Assembly: GCA_034766995.1 (NCBI GenBank)
Contig: CM068317.1
Span: forward strand, 34,432,928-34,496,927
DNA length: 64,000 bases
DNA from: Acanthacorydalis orientalis
Taxonomy: Eukaryota > Arthropoda > Insecta > Megaloptera > Corydalidae
Direction: 5' to 3'
Shown here: piece after piece, positions 40,624-51,319 of the stretch
Layout: every line of letters begins with the position of its first letter
How positions within the stretch are numbered: position 1 is the stretch's first letter
The notes under the pieces: model-generated
The model's input: the letters and a program-made list of their open reading frames with translations, nothing else
Database searches by the model: none
What the model was told of the DNA's origin: nothing
Translations under genes and position numbers: made by a program

Positions 40624-41176
40624 AAGTTGACAGAAAAATAATTGTGGTTTATGATCTTCAAATTCGTATACATTTTTTAATTTAAGCGATATTAAGTGGT
40701 TCAGAACTGTTGGATGACTAACGCCTATCTTTTGAGCAAACTCTTGAATTATTGTGCGTAGTTCTGATTCAACTAACGCCTTCAATTGGTCGTTATGAAC
40801 TAAAGCAAGACGCCCACGATCTTCTTCATCTTGAAAGCTCTCGTTCCCAGCTCGAAATTTTTAGAACCATCATACTATTATCAGTACATACACCAAAAGT
40901 ATCATTTAGTTTACGAGCAATTTCTGTTTGTTTACCACCCGTTTTGATCTCCTACAAAAAATGCCCTTATTTGCTTCTTTTCATCCTTTAATTCAATAGC
41001 TCAATTTGAAGTAAAATCAATAATAAAATCAAAGTTGAGGTTACTAAAATACAGACCGAAAAATTTTCTTTAAAATGATATTATCATGAACACGATGAAC
41101 TGATATTTTAATTGAAAAAAAAAATAAGGTTTGAATTCAGAAAACAAAAACCGCAATCACATTTCTACCAACTCTT
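40624..41176 (-). mobile_element. Internally deleted mariner, copy 3
   Basis: Inverted relative to copies 1 and 2. The plus-strand left end AAGTTGACAGAAAAATAATT is the element's 3' TIR. The right end, read inward, is GAGTTGGTAGAAATGTGATT followed by GCGGTTT. TA flanks both sides. The 553 bp hold the same leader, N-terminal region and deletion. It ends 360 bp upstream of the LIM gene ATG. Confidence 0.87.
40640..40984 (-). pseudogene. Mariner transposase N-terminal pseudogene (copy 3)
   Basis: The reverse-strand ATG at 40984 is followed by Lys-Lys-Gln-Ile. One extra T frameshifts the first helix region, and about ten bases are missing around the Glu-Arg-Thr-Val-Gln motif. The later part runs in frame from the helix-turn-helix across the deletion into Tyr-Glu-Phe-Glu-Asp-His-Lys-Pro, showing that the junction was in frame. 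Confidence 0.8.
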
Positions 41177-41469
41177 TATATTTGCAATTAAAACAATTTT
41201 TTTATTCATAACTATGTTAAAATATTATTTACTGTTAAAACATTAAAAACATATTCGTCTTTTATTATTTTGCTTCTTACATTTTAATTGTGAAATTAAT
41301 TAAAAATAAAAAAATTAATTTCTGTGTACAAATTTATTGAATCAAATCACTATAGATACTTTAAATATATTAAACAAAAAAAAAATAATAAATGTCAATA
41401 TTTGGCTCCACAAGTCTAAATTTTCAGTATCCGTTTTCTTACTAAAATACTTTTCATCTTCAAATATGT

Positions 41470-41475
41470 TATAAA
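41470..41475 (+). promoter_or_regulatory. Candidate TATA box of the LIM gene
   Basis: TATAAA lies 67 bp upstream of the ATG. A TCAATA at 41494-41499, 24 bp downstream, could serve as an initiator. In such AT-rich DNA the match alone is weak; its position is the main support. Confidence 0.3.
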
Positions 41476-41536
41476 ACTAAGAAACCATGTTTTTCAATAA
41501 ATTACTTATCTTCTTCTAATAACACAATACAATATA

Positions 41537-41630
41537 ATGCCAGTTTGTCCAAGGTGTTGCAGAGAAGTTTATCGTGATGAATGTACTATCGTATTAGGAT
41601 ATGTTTGGCATAAATTTTGTCTCACATGCT
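41537..41630 (+). CDS. LIM gene exon 1: first zinc finger
   Basis: Encodes residues 1-31 plus the first base of codon 32. It carries C4-X2-C7, the Val-Tyr typical of CRP LIM domains, H25-X2-C28 and C31. It ends in TGCT and is followed by GTAAGAAT, a good 5' splice site. Reading through into the intron gives only Tyr/Ile codons from the TA repeat, which supports splicing here. Confidence 0.85.
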
Positions 41631-41663
41631 GTAAGAATTTATTTTTATATTTAAAGATTTTGG

Positions 41664-41748
<85 letters not shown>

Positions 41749-41962
41749 GTATATATTGGAGAAAAAATCACAAATATAAAATAATAACATTTTTATTTGA
41801 AAATAGTTAACTGTCGAAGATCATTAAATAAATGCAACATTGTAGTACTTGAAAATAAATTGATCTGTATTCAATGTTATGAACGATGTTATTGTCAACA
41901 GACAATAGGCTGCACAGATTGTTCGACAAGCAATTGTTGTAAACGTGCGTGTGATGTAAGTT

Positions 41963-42036
<74 letters not shown>

Positions 42037-42248
42037 GAGAGAGAGAAAGAAAGAGTATAATTCGGATAAAAATAACATTATAGTCATATCCATGCTGCGA
42101 TTCCCCATGTCACGATTTACCATGCCAGGATTTACCATGCCAGGATTCAACATGCTGCGATTCACCATGCCACAATTCACCATGTTGCGATTCCTCATGC
42201 CGCTATTCATCGTGTTGCGATTCACCATGCCACGATTGCCATAATTAA
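41537..42248 (+). CDS. Three-exon LIM-domain protein with cysteine-rich pentapeptide tail
   Basis: Exons are 41537-41630, 41807-41955 and 42084-42248 (94+149+165 nt, giving 135 residues plus TAA). Both introns start GTAAG and end AG, and they interrupt in phases 1 and 0 that join without a frame break. Residues 4-55 form a complete LIM domain: ligands C4, C7, H25, C28 for the first zinc and C31, C34, C52, C55 for the second, with X17 in both loops and the Trp-His-Lys-Phe-Cys motif, as in CRP/CRIP proteins. The Gly-rich segment that follows LIM domains in CRPs is replaced by a Cys-rich linker (56-81) and about ten Asp-Ser-Pro-Cys-X pentapeptides (82-135). In all, 32 of 135 residues are Cys. 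LIM domains bind proteins; the tail could bind metal or form disulfides (inference). ATG 41537 is chosen because an in-frame TAA lies at 41498-41500, though an upstream 5' exon is not excluded. No lesion is seen. Confidence 0.85.
41631..41806 (+). other. LIM gene intron 1 with (TA)n
   Basis: A 176-bp GTAAG..TAG intron dominated by a TA tract at about 41670-41756, interrupted by TG dinucleotides. Its 3' end is T-rich and finishes GAAAATAG. Removing it restores the second half of the LIM domain in frame. Confidence 0.8.
41807..41955 (+). CDS. LIM gene exon 2: second zinc finger and Cys-rich linker
   Basis: Begins with two bases that complete codon 32 (Phe). It encodes C34, the 17-residue loop, C52-X2-C55 and the Cys-Tyr that commonly closes CRP LIM domains. 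Residues 56-81 follow, with nine Cys (59, 61, 67, 70, 75, 76, 80 among them) and no Gly-rich motif. It ends GAT with GTAAGT as donor. Confidence 0.85.
41956..42083 (+). other. LIM gene intron 2 with (TA)n and (GA)n
   Basis: A 128-bp GTAAGT..TATAG intron. The TA tract runs from about 41968 to 42037, then a short GA run to about 42045. The acceptor AACATTATAG precedes exon 3 in phase 0. Confidence 0.75.
42084..42248 (+). CDS. LIM gene exon 3: Cys pentapeptide repeats
   Basis: Encodes residues 82-135 and TAA at 42246-42248. It reads as ten or so pentapeptides, mostly DSPCC, DSPCH, DLPCQ, DSTCC and YSSCC, then a short end (DCHN). The reading frame is exactly the one handed over by exon 2. The antisense strand is also open (a Met-Val-Asn-Arg repeat) as a by-product of the 15-bp period; the splice-phase match favours the plus strand. 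Confidence 0.78.
   Translation, partial: SYPCCDSPCHDLPCQDLPCQDSTCCDSPCHNSPCCDSSCRYSSCCDSPCHDCHN
42090..42240 (+). repeat. 15-bp coding minisatellite
   Basis: About ten head-to-tail diverged copies of a 15-bp unit near GATTCACCATGCCAC, each encoding one pentapeptide. The unit length is a multiple of three, so gains or losses keep the frame. Tail length may therefore vary between individuals or species. Confidence 0.85.
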
Positions 42249-42279
42249 ACCAGCAAGAAATAATAATTATACAGTTGAA

Positions 42280-42285
42280 AATAAA
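42280..42285 (+). terminator. Candidate polyadenylation signal of the LIM gene
   Basis: AATAAA begins 32 bp after the stop codon, a plausible cleavage signal for a compact gene. The hexamer is frequent by chance at this base composition. Confidence 0.4.
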
Positions 42286-42289
42286 TGGT

Positions 42290-43490
42290 TACGTTAAATA
42301 TTTAAAAAAAATGTAAATTTAAATTAATTATTAAAAAAAAAGTAAAATAGAAAATTAAATGATTTTGATAACTTAAAAAAATTATTTTAAATAAACTTTT
42401 ATATAAAGAATATTTGTTATAATATATATTGTTATAATGATTAATGATTTTCTCGAATGTATATATATATATATATTATATATCGTGTTCCTATAACATT
42501 TTTTAGAGCGTAGATTTTATTAATATCATAAACGAGTCATATTTTGAACACACAAACATTTCATTTCAAATCCTGTTATGAAATTATTACTCCAACTCTT
42601 TTTCAAACTTCCAATTGTGTTATATTTGCCACTTCACATTTTTGTCTCTTCATTTATCTTCTTTTTCATCAATATTTAACGATTCTGTTAATCTTTTCTT
42701 TTACTATCAGATGTTTTTACGAAATGCAAAATCAACTTTTTATTTTCGTTCTAATACAATTACTTTATTGGATTTTTAGTGAGTTTCCCAAAGTTCTCAA
42801 ATTGGAATAAAGAAATATCTATTTGTATTCTCTGATTAATTCAAGTATTTCTTATGAATCGTTTAGAGTTAAACAGTAGTTTTTTCTTTGACGGTTTCCA
42901 AATTCATACCCATATATTGAATAAAAATTTTTGATATTCGTATTTAAGATATGTTGCTTAGTTTTATTGAATATTTTTCTTCGATATAATCTTACTGTTT
43001 ACTCTGCTTCTAAGACAGTAGTAAATGTCAACATTTAATACACATATACCTCTATAAGAGTTTATTTTAGTGTGTTAACTTTCTTTTCGGATCAAAACAG
43101 TGTTTACCATTAATTTTCATTTGCCTTCTTTTTATAGTTTATGAATTTTTTACTCCATATTAACTTCATTACGCGCCAATAACAATCAACCGTTATATTT
43201 TCTAATTACTGGTATATCATTGTATACATTCTTGGGGTTTTAATGCTGATTTAAGTTTTGTAATTTAATTGTATAGAGAAAAGAATGGACTAGAGGAAAA
43301 CTTTTATGTTTGATATTCACATCAAAGTTCTTAGATAACTTACATCCTATGATTTTATTCTTACTAGTTATTTTATCAAGCCTTCTATAGAATTTTTAAT
43401 AATCAGAGAATCATTTCTGGAAAATATTATAATTATATCAAATGAAACTATGAAACTCGTAACATTTGCATTAGCAGGAGAAAGTTAAAT
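42290..43490 (+). other. Region with unusually long plus-strand openings, unassigned
   Basis: An 88-codon hydrophobic ORF at 42544-42810 and further shorter open stretches up to 43490 occur in pyrimidine-rich sequence. No family is recognised. It could be a decayed membrane-protein gene or only a strand bias that lowers stop frequency. The region begins 300 bp after the LIM gene. Confidence 0.15.
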
Positions 43491-43491
43491 A

Positions 43492-43537
<46 letters not shown>

Positions 43538-43561
43538 TATATATATAAATATATATATATA

Positions 43562-43598
<37 letters not shown>

Positions 43599-43600
43599 GC

Positions 43601-43637
<37 letters not shown>
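43491..43637. repeat. (TA)n array with 14-bp super-period
   Basis: Within the TA run, AAAT interruptions start at 43533, 43547, 43561 and 43575, exactly 14 bp apart. A GCGTA break at 43599 precedes further TA. Confidence 0.94.
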
Positions 43638-43642
<5 letters not shown>

Positions 43643-43799
43643 ATAACAATAATTATGCACTTACAAATACTTTATGTGGATTACAATTTCCTATTAGAGT
43701 ATATTTATAAATATTTACCAAATATATGTATTAAAAAAGTTAAAATATAGAAACAAACATTTTACTATGATAATTTTTTTTATTTAATTAAGAATAATT

Positions 43800-43965
43800 C
43801 AGTTATGTGCTGCCACCAATTCTGTGGAAACGGAACTAGCGGCGTCGCGACGCTGTGTGTATCTGAACTCAGAACTGTATGTAGTTCTGATCCCTGCTAC
43901 ATTTTCCTGCTATTGATTTAAATTACAAAACAGTTCTTGCCATTTCCGTTAGGTGCCGAGACTTG
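43800..43965. promoter_or_regulatory. GC-rich block with 8-bp hairpin
   Basis: Contains GCGGCGTCGCGACGC and the inverted repeat TCAGAACT-GTATGT-AGTTCTGA (43869-43890). No ORF. Candidate regulatory DNA. Confidence 0.3.
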
Positions 43966-43996
43966 TTTCAATTTAAGATAACTTTTTACATGGGAA

Positions 43997-43999
<3 letters not shown>

Positions 44000-44047
<48 letters not shown>
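44000..44047. repeat. (TA)n microsatellite
   Basis: About 23 pure TA units. Confidence 0.95.
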
Positions 44048-44049
<2 letters not shown>

Positions 44050-45484
44050 CATGTTTCAAAAAAAGAAATATGACACGCCTACGTTCTTGTTTAATTATAT
44101 TTAAAGCGATAAAGAGAATAGGATATTATTATTGTAATTATTTTTAATAATCTTATAAATGAAATGTATAATATGAAAATAATCTCCAATTACGAGACTT
44201 CATGTTTAATTAAGATACTTCAAAAAGGAGACACTTTTGCATATTTTTCGTAATAAATCTATTAAGATCGTTAGTCTAATATAACATTTAATATATTTTC
44301 AGCATAAAATGTTTTTGACGTAACATATTTATAAAGTATGTTAATTATTTATAAGGCCCATAACAACTTAAATTATACTTAACTAAGTTATACTTAAACT
44401 ATATCATTACATAAACAGAAATGTGTATTTTAAAAGTATAATTTTCACCATTATGACCACCCCTATTTAAATATAAAGAATAATAAATTAAGCATGTTTA
44501 TTTAAAAAAAAAATCAATTAAAAAATAAAATCTTAACATGTGCAAAATAATAATAAAAATATTACATAAAAAAATAATGAGACTAATCGTTAATTTGTTG
44601 CATAATATTTCTTTACAAGTATAATGACAATCAAATCATCAATACAATGAAGCAGAAATAAATATATAATAAGATAGAATTTAGAATATTTTTCAATCTT
44701 ATAAAAATCACATTTTTTAGAAAAGAATTATGGGAACCTGCTGAGTCATTTAACTTTGATCTCCTTTTAGAAGTCTCACTGTAGACTTCACTCTTTCATT
44801 GATAAATTTATATTATTATCTGAAATATTTTCTAATTCGAAAATAGAATATTAGCATTTGCTAATATAATGACAAATTGTTCACTTAAAATTATATTGTA
44901 ATTTCATAAAAAAATATATTAAGTATTGGGAAATTAATCTCGAAAAATAGAACTTATTTGTCTCCGTTATTTTCAGAAATGTTCTACTTAAACATGTATA
45001 AAACCTTTATTTAATATTTTATATCTTAACGTTAAATATACTATACTATTGAAAATCATCCATATTTATTTAAATATTAACGAATAATCATTATTATGAC
45101 AAGGGTATTATAATCTAATACAATATTTATTTGTTATAAGTCCAAAAAATCTAAAAAATAATTTTATTTTAAATTCATTTCAAACATATTTGAGTATTTC
45201 AATTATAAAATTGAATACATCTCACAGGTTAACAAATATACAAAATTATTTTTAATTTTAAATCTGATTGTTGATCAGATGATTTTTAAAATTATTTTTA
45301 TTTTTTATAAACAAATATTTTTATTTGTGTATTTTTATTTTATTAAACTTAGGAATGAATTCTATGTTTAGTTAGTCGAAATATGTCTAAAGTAATTTTA
45401 TAATCAAATGTTATGTGAATATTTAACACCTTCTAATTAAAATTAAGAATTACGACAAAAAAAGAAATATTAATGATAATTGAA

Positions 45485-45522
<38 letters not shown>

Positions 45523-46430
45523 ATTTAATCATTTTGTTGAAATATATAATGAAATAGTATTACGAATATTGTTATTATATGTTAATTTAATTGTACACTA
45601 AAAAATACTTAATATATAAAATTGAACCATAAGCTTTTAAAAGTGCTACGAACTTATCGAGTGTTTTAATATATTTTAATGGTTAAAATGAACGAAGTAG
45701 AAATTAAATTAAGAAATGAAATCTGAACATCCTTGTCTCCGAGTTTTCTAACTTAAACTGTTCCAATAAACTCGCTAAGTTTAAATAAGTTCGTCATCTC
45801 TGCATCTTCATTAATAGTATGACAGATCATTAACAATAAATGTATATTGAGATCATTTCGTTAAATATAATGTTAGATACCATTGCGTACATGACATTTT
45901 ACATATTTTGTTAGTTTCTCAAACAAATTAATTGTTATTAGAAGCTGCTGGAAGTACTGTTGAAAATAGTTCAGACTATTTTAAAACAGAAATAGACTTT
46001 AATTTTATATTATTTATATAGATTCTATAATTTATACTATAAATTAGTTATTTTTCTCATAAATATATCACATTTTGAACAATTGTAAAATGAGTTACAT
46101 TACTTTTTTGAATTTTTTGAAATTATCATCGAATATAATTTTTACTATTAGAAACTTGTATAAGAATATTCTTTTGATTTTCATTTTTTACATACATTTT
46201 TTACTACATTTTTTACATTTTTATATTTTTTACATTTTTACATAAATTTACATTACATTTTTATGTATTTAGATACATTTTTTACTAAATGATTTGAATA
46301 TATTTCTTTAAAGAAATGCGTGTTAAATTTAAAGGATATTTAAGAATAAAACGGTTTTTAGTTTTATGATTATCTTTCTATATATAAAAATTCATTTTAT
46401 CATAAAATTTCCATAAAAAATTTTTTTTCC
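44050..46430. other. AT-rich non-coding stretch
   Basis: One TA-GT tract at 45487-45521. At 46180-46290 the words ACATTTTT and TTTTTTACAT recur irregularly as a degenerate minisatellite. A mildly GC-richer patch at 45710-45850 has no ORF. No gene. Confidence 0.6.
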
Positions 46431-46439
46431 TATAAACAA

Positions 46440-46660
46440 CCTTATTGCAACGCCGCTCCCTCCGCTACACTCAATAAGTAATACACTAACAATTTCCATT
46501 CCCGATCATTACCGATGTTTCACGAATCGTTATGTTCATCGATTTCAATGAAACAATATTTGGGTACGGCCAGTTGTATATTGGTCTCTCCCGATATATC
46601 TCTAAGCAGGGTATCGAGATTCAGTGGACAGAAGAACACAAATCAATTACGAATATCGTG
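46440..46660. other. GC-richer non-coding block
   Basis: CGCCGCTCCCTCCGCTACAC opens a block with several CGAT/ATCG words (GATCATTACCGATG, CATCGATT, CCCGATATATC). No ORF. It may be linked to the dispersed GC-rich repeat 150 bp downstream. Confidence 0.3.
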
Positions 46661-46799
46661 TACACATAAATTTTAGAATAAGTTTACAATAAGTTACAAA
46701 AAAAATTCTTTTAATTTTACTATTTTCACGGTTTTATTTAAAATCAAAAAATAATTTTCATAACACAATATCTGTATTACATTTTTCATTTTTCGTTTA

Positions 46800-46875
46800 A
46801 AAATCTTAACAAGTGCGAGCGAATATGGAGACTCCGAGGATCGGCGAGTGTAGTGGGTAGAGAGCAGAGCCCCTT
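46800..46875 (-). repeat. Short GC-rich dispersed repeat, copy C (inverted)
   Basis: The minus strand reads CCAAGGGGCTCTGCTCTCTA, then CCACTACACTCGCCGATCCT and CATATTCGCTCGCAC. Block order matches copies at 2770-2870 and 50985-51095. Confidence 0.5.
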
Positions 46876-46879
46876 GGTT

Positions 46880-48475
46880 AATAAAAAATATTATTCTTCC
46901 TCTGACGTCAATTTTTAATATTTTTATTGCTGAGAATTATTTTTTATATGCATTAATATATAATTTTTAATAATTTTAAAAGTACTGAAACTGTATATCA
47001 ATATAATCTTACTTAATTTTACATTCAGTAAAAATTGTTATTTTACATAAAAAAACAATTATTTATAAAAGAAATATACAGCAGTATTAAAAAAAAGTAT
47101 ATTAAAATTTTCTCCTTTTTTAAAATATAATAATATATATAATATCGTACTAATGAATATAAATTAATATTTTTATTCAAATTTTACCAGTAAGATGTAT
47201 ATATATATATATATTTACAGAACACCTTTATACACACACATAAATATATATATATATATATATATGTGGGTGTGTGTGTGCGTTTGTGTGCATTTATATT
47301 CCTTAAATATGTGATTTGATAAAAGTGAAAAAAAAATTATGTTTATATTAATATTTTTTTAAAAATGTATACTTTAACTTAACCTTATTAGAAGATAATC
47401 TTGAAAAAAATATATTTATGAAAAAAAATGTCAATTAACAATAATTGTTTCATCTCTAAGAAAGAAAACTTTTCCTAAAGCACTTTAAAAATTTGTATTG
47501 AATTGCATACTTTCCACTGATAAATTTCAAGGAAATATCAGATAAAAAAGAAAAGAAAAACAAATAAATAAACAAGAGACATTCGATATTGTCTACTTAC
47601 TTGTCTTTCGTTCTATTCTTGTTTCGTTATTAATTAATTATAGATGTTCAGCGGTATCAATCGACGGTACATGAAGCGTTAATTAAAATACTTCTTTTTT
47701 GTTATTTAATAAGAAAAAAATAAATATAGAAAAAAAATCGTGAAAAACGATGCTGAATTCATAATTAATCGAGTCTCATTGTTCTACTTTTTTGTTTACT
47801 TCACTCTGTTCAGATTTTGAAATTTTGATGAATGCGAATGCGTTTTTATTTTTCCGACATAATTTATCTTCCAGAGAAAAAGTATGGATATTAAAATGCA
47901 TATTTCAATGACAATGGATTAAAGAATGGTGTTACTGTGTTTCCATTCCGTTGTGAATATTTTATATTTATTATTTTAGCATAAATTTTCATATTTACAT
48001 TTATTTCATTGTTTTATTAGAAATGTTTGGTATTTACTTTCTTCTTGTAATCGTAAATCATTTTAGAATAAAGATACTGATGTTTTTTCTTTTTATTGTT
48101 TATTATATAACTAACTTTGAATTAATTTTAAATTTGATAAGAATATATTTAATATAAGATTCAATTACTTGATTAGAAAAACTTAATAGGTTTCTGTTTT
48201 TATATCTTTTATTAGTTAAGAAAGATAATAATACAGATGAAGTTGTTCAGAGTATGTTATTGATTATTTCATATAATTTATACCTCAATTAAAAATTTAA
48301 AAAGCTATGCATTATATAATATTTCAATTATCAGATATATAAGTATTATTTCCTTTTAGTCATGATTTGAATAAATATTTTTTATTTGTTTAATTCGTAT
48401 GAAATTAAATTCTGAGATTAAAAATTATATTTAAGTACAGTAATATCTATTTTCAACAATTTAATTTTAAAATCC

Positions 48476-48510
<35 letters not shown>

Positions 48511-49302
48511 AAAAATAATTTACAATATAAGAATTAATATTATAATTGAAACAAATATAAAAACGTAATATAATTGAAACATAGTAAAAATATTTAAAAT
48601 AAATACTTAAATGCTTCAATTTTTGAAAACCTCTGTTTTAGATTTGGAAAGTACTGAAATAGGACAAGACTATTTTTAATAGTGGATTTTTTTTTAAATT
48701 TATTTTATATATGAAAACTTTTATTTTTTATACTTATCATTTTTTTTTAAAAAAATAAAATAAAATAAAAATATATTAATATCTTTTGAACAACACACCA
48801 GGTATGTCGATGTAACTTTGAAAATGTATGAAATCATTTAATAATACATTATTCCAGCCATATTTGTCATCTAATTTTCAGATTAAATTAATATAGATAT
48901 TTCTAATTGTTTGTCTTCCATTAAGAATATTCAATGTTAGGCTTATCACAAAAATGTGATTGAAAATAGTTCTTTTTTAAAAAATATGCCAGTTAATAAG
49001 TTAGAAGAGTGTAATTTATACTAAGAAATATGCTAGATATAAACAAATAGGATTTATATTTTCTGTACGTCTATGTTCTGACAATTACAAAAGTATCATC
49101 GAAATGCGTATAAACAATTAAAAATACTCAATAATCAACTATTGAATATATTAGTTTGAAACAAATTGTTTGTAGAGTAAATGAATAAATAATTTGTGAA
49201 AAAGACAGTTAATATTAGCTTTAATACATATGACACATTTCAAATAAAATGCTTCAGCTTTTTGTTAATAAATGTAAAAAATATCAGATGTTGAACAATT
49301 AG

Positions 49303-49347
<45 letters not shown>

Positions 49348-49640
49348 ACTAAGAGATAAAAAGAGAATATTAATATATAATTGGTCTTTTAATAAATAAT
49401 ATACAAGTCAGTTTCTATATTATTGTTATAATTCTCGTATCATCTTTTATCTCAGTTCTAAATTAGATAGGAACATTAATAAAAAATAATTAATTACATA
49501 CAAGTACGAATGAGAAGGGGTACATACAATCTTTTATAACTTTATTACATTACGTACAGACGTATACATACGTCTGTCAAATAAATATATATATATATAT
49601 GCGTGTGTATGTACATATAGACACAGAAGTAAGGAAAAAA
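46880..49640. other. AT-rich non-coding stretch
   Basis: TA tracts at 47199-47214, 47247-47265 (followed by GT run), 48479-48506 and 49308-49342. No ORF over 60 codons and no domain. Nothing else is seen. Confidence 0.6.
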
Positions 49641-49801
49641 TAAGACATATTTTCACTACTCAAATGACAGCAGAGAAATCACCCTTGTCAAAAAAATTTC
49701 ACGTCTGCGTTCGGGGTTCGTATCTCGAAAGATGATACTTTTGTAACATTGCTATATGGCATACTGTGTAGGCTAGTAGTTCGTCTACGAATGTAGATAC
49801 T

Positions 49802-49863
<62 letters not shown>

Positions 49864-50240
49864 AATGTATGTATGTGAATTTATGTATGTATGTATATAG
49901 TAAGTATAGTTGCCGCTGATGGATGAAAAATTGATTGTCAGTTTTGAGTGACGCATCTCCTTCACAGCAAAACGTCTTTTTTACTTCATTCTCTTAGCAT
50001 GCCGGGTTCCGGCATAAAGCGATGAACGACTTGTATGCGACTCCACTGAAAGATTTGAGAACGGATGATTCTTTTTTTGTGCAAATGGAACTTCGCTTTA
50101 TGCTTGTGTCACAATCATGTATAAGTTAATGTGATGTTAATGTTGACGTACGACTATGACCCAGTTCATATACGAACTATTTTTCAAACCATCAATAAGT
50201 GTCTGTAGTTTTCTGTTTATACTCCAATAGCTAGAATTTA
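49640..50240. other. GC-richer flanks of a TA array, hairpin included
   Basis: Non-repetitive GC-richer sequence on both sides of a TA array at 49806-49863. ATGCCGG-GTT-CCGGCAT at 49999-50015 is a perfect 7-bp inverted repeat. The minus-strand opening at 49699-49965 runs through the TA array and is not a gene. Confidence 0.35.
49806..49863. repeat. (TA)n microsatellite
   Basis: About 24 TA units ending TATGTATATATAAA. Confidence 0.95.
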
Positions 50241-50289
50241 TTCATTTGTAAATACACGATATAGAAATTCAGTTGAATAGATAGTCATA

Positions 50290-50290
50290 G

Positions 50291-50350
<60 letters not shown>
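50290..50350. repeat. (CA)n-(TA)n compound microsatellite
   Basis: About 14 CA units passing directly into about 16 TA units. Confidence 0.95.
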
Positions 50351-50354
<4 letters not shown>

Positions 50355-50877
50355 TTGTAAATACACACATATAAAGATAACAATACAAATGGAATGCGTT
50401 AAGAATTTTTTGTGTAAATAAATGAAATGAAACGAACATTAATTGAAAAATGTTTATTTGAGCTAATGGGCTTACCAGAAACAAAAAATGTATTAAGTAA
50501 ACTACTAGAAGAATAGAAATTGAAATCCATTTATTTTAACAAAAATCAATCAATTGTTAAATTTAAGATTTCACCTTAAATAGTATTCATAAATAAATAT
50601 TGCGTAACGAAAATATGTATTAAAAATTGTTATTACATTTATTTCTGTCTATATAAATGTAACATAGAAATTGATAACAAATTAATATCTACGATTATTA
50701 TACAGTATGTGTATAGAATTCGTCAAATAAATACATAATATGTGAGATAAGGATGTCCGAAAATATACAAGTGTATAATAATAGAGATATTGAATTGTTA
50801 AAATTCGATAAATTAGAGGTTTCTTTCTCTAGAAGTACATCATCAAAAGCTCTGCATCTATTATATCTATATCTGTC

Positions 50878-50892
50878 TCTTCTCTCTCTCTC

Positions 50893-50942
<50 letters not shown>

Positions 50943-50946
50943 TATA
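50878..50946. repeat. (CT)n-(TA)n compound microsatellite
   Basis: CT run, a TG step, then about 20 TA units. Confidence 0.95.
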
Positions 50947-50984
50947 TAACGCCTATTTAATAAAAAAAATTATTTTTAAAATTA

Positions 50985-51095
50985 ACTATGAGAATCCGCC
51001 CTCTACTCGTTACGCTCACCAACCCTCGAGGAGCTCCGCCCCCGCTTACTTTATTTGCACCCTCGACTTAGTTCATCCGTATCGTATTCGCTCAA
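50985..51095 (+). repeat. Short GC-rich dispersed repeat, copy B
   Basis: CCCTCTACTCGTTACGCTCA, then CTCGAGGAGCTCCGCCCCCG and CTTACTT. It aligns block by block with 2790-2860 (CTACTCG, GAGG-GC-CGCCCCC-GCTT). Lies between two TA arrays. Confidence 0.55.
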
Positions 51096-51108
51096 TATTG
51101 TAATATGT

Positions 51109-51157
<49 letters not shown>

Positions 51158-51168
51158 CACACACACAC
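51109..51168. repeat. (TA)n-(CA)n compound microsatellite
   Basis: About 20 TA units followed by CATATACACACACAC. Confidence 0.94.
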
Positions 51169-51170
51169 TT

Positions 51171-51310
51171 TAGTATGTCTATATAATCATTCTCACAGAT
51201 ATATTTCCACGTACTTGTTTTACCTATAAAATATATGTGTTAGTATGTCTATATAATCACTCTCTCAGTTAAATTGCAACGTATTTATTTTATAAAGCCT
51301 CATATTTCAT
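51171..51310. repeat. 70-bp tandem duplication
   Basis: TAGTATGTCTATATAATCA begins at 51171 and 51241. Both copies continue with TCTC-CAG and an ACGTA-TTGTTTTA-like segment. The second half has diverged more. Confidence 0.85.
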
Positions 51311-51319
51311 TGACGTTGT

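Noticed and set aside
48790..48810. CAG followed by GTATGT, a possible donor site or second recursive splice site
   Set aside because: No pyrimidine tract precedes it and no open exon ends there.
50753..51103. 116-codon plus-strand ORF
   Set aside because: It runs through a CT-TA microsatellite and then the dispersed GC-rich repeat; there is no domain, and the composition change mid-frame argues against a gene.
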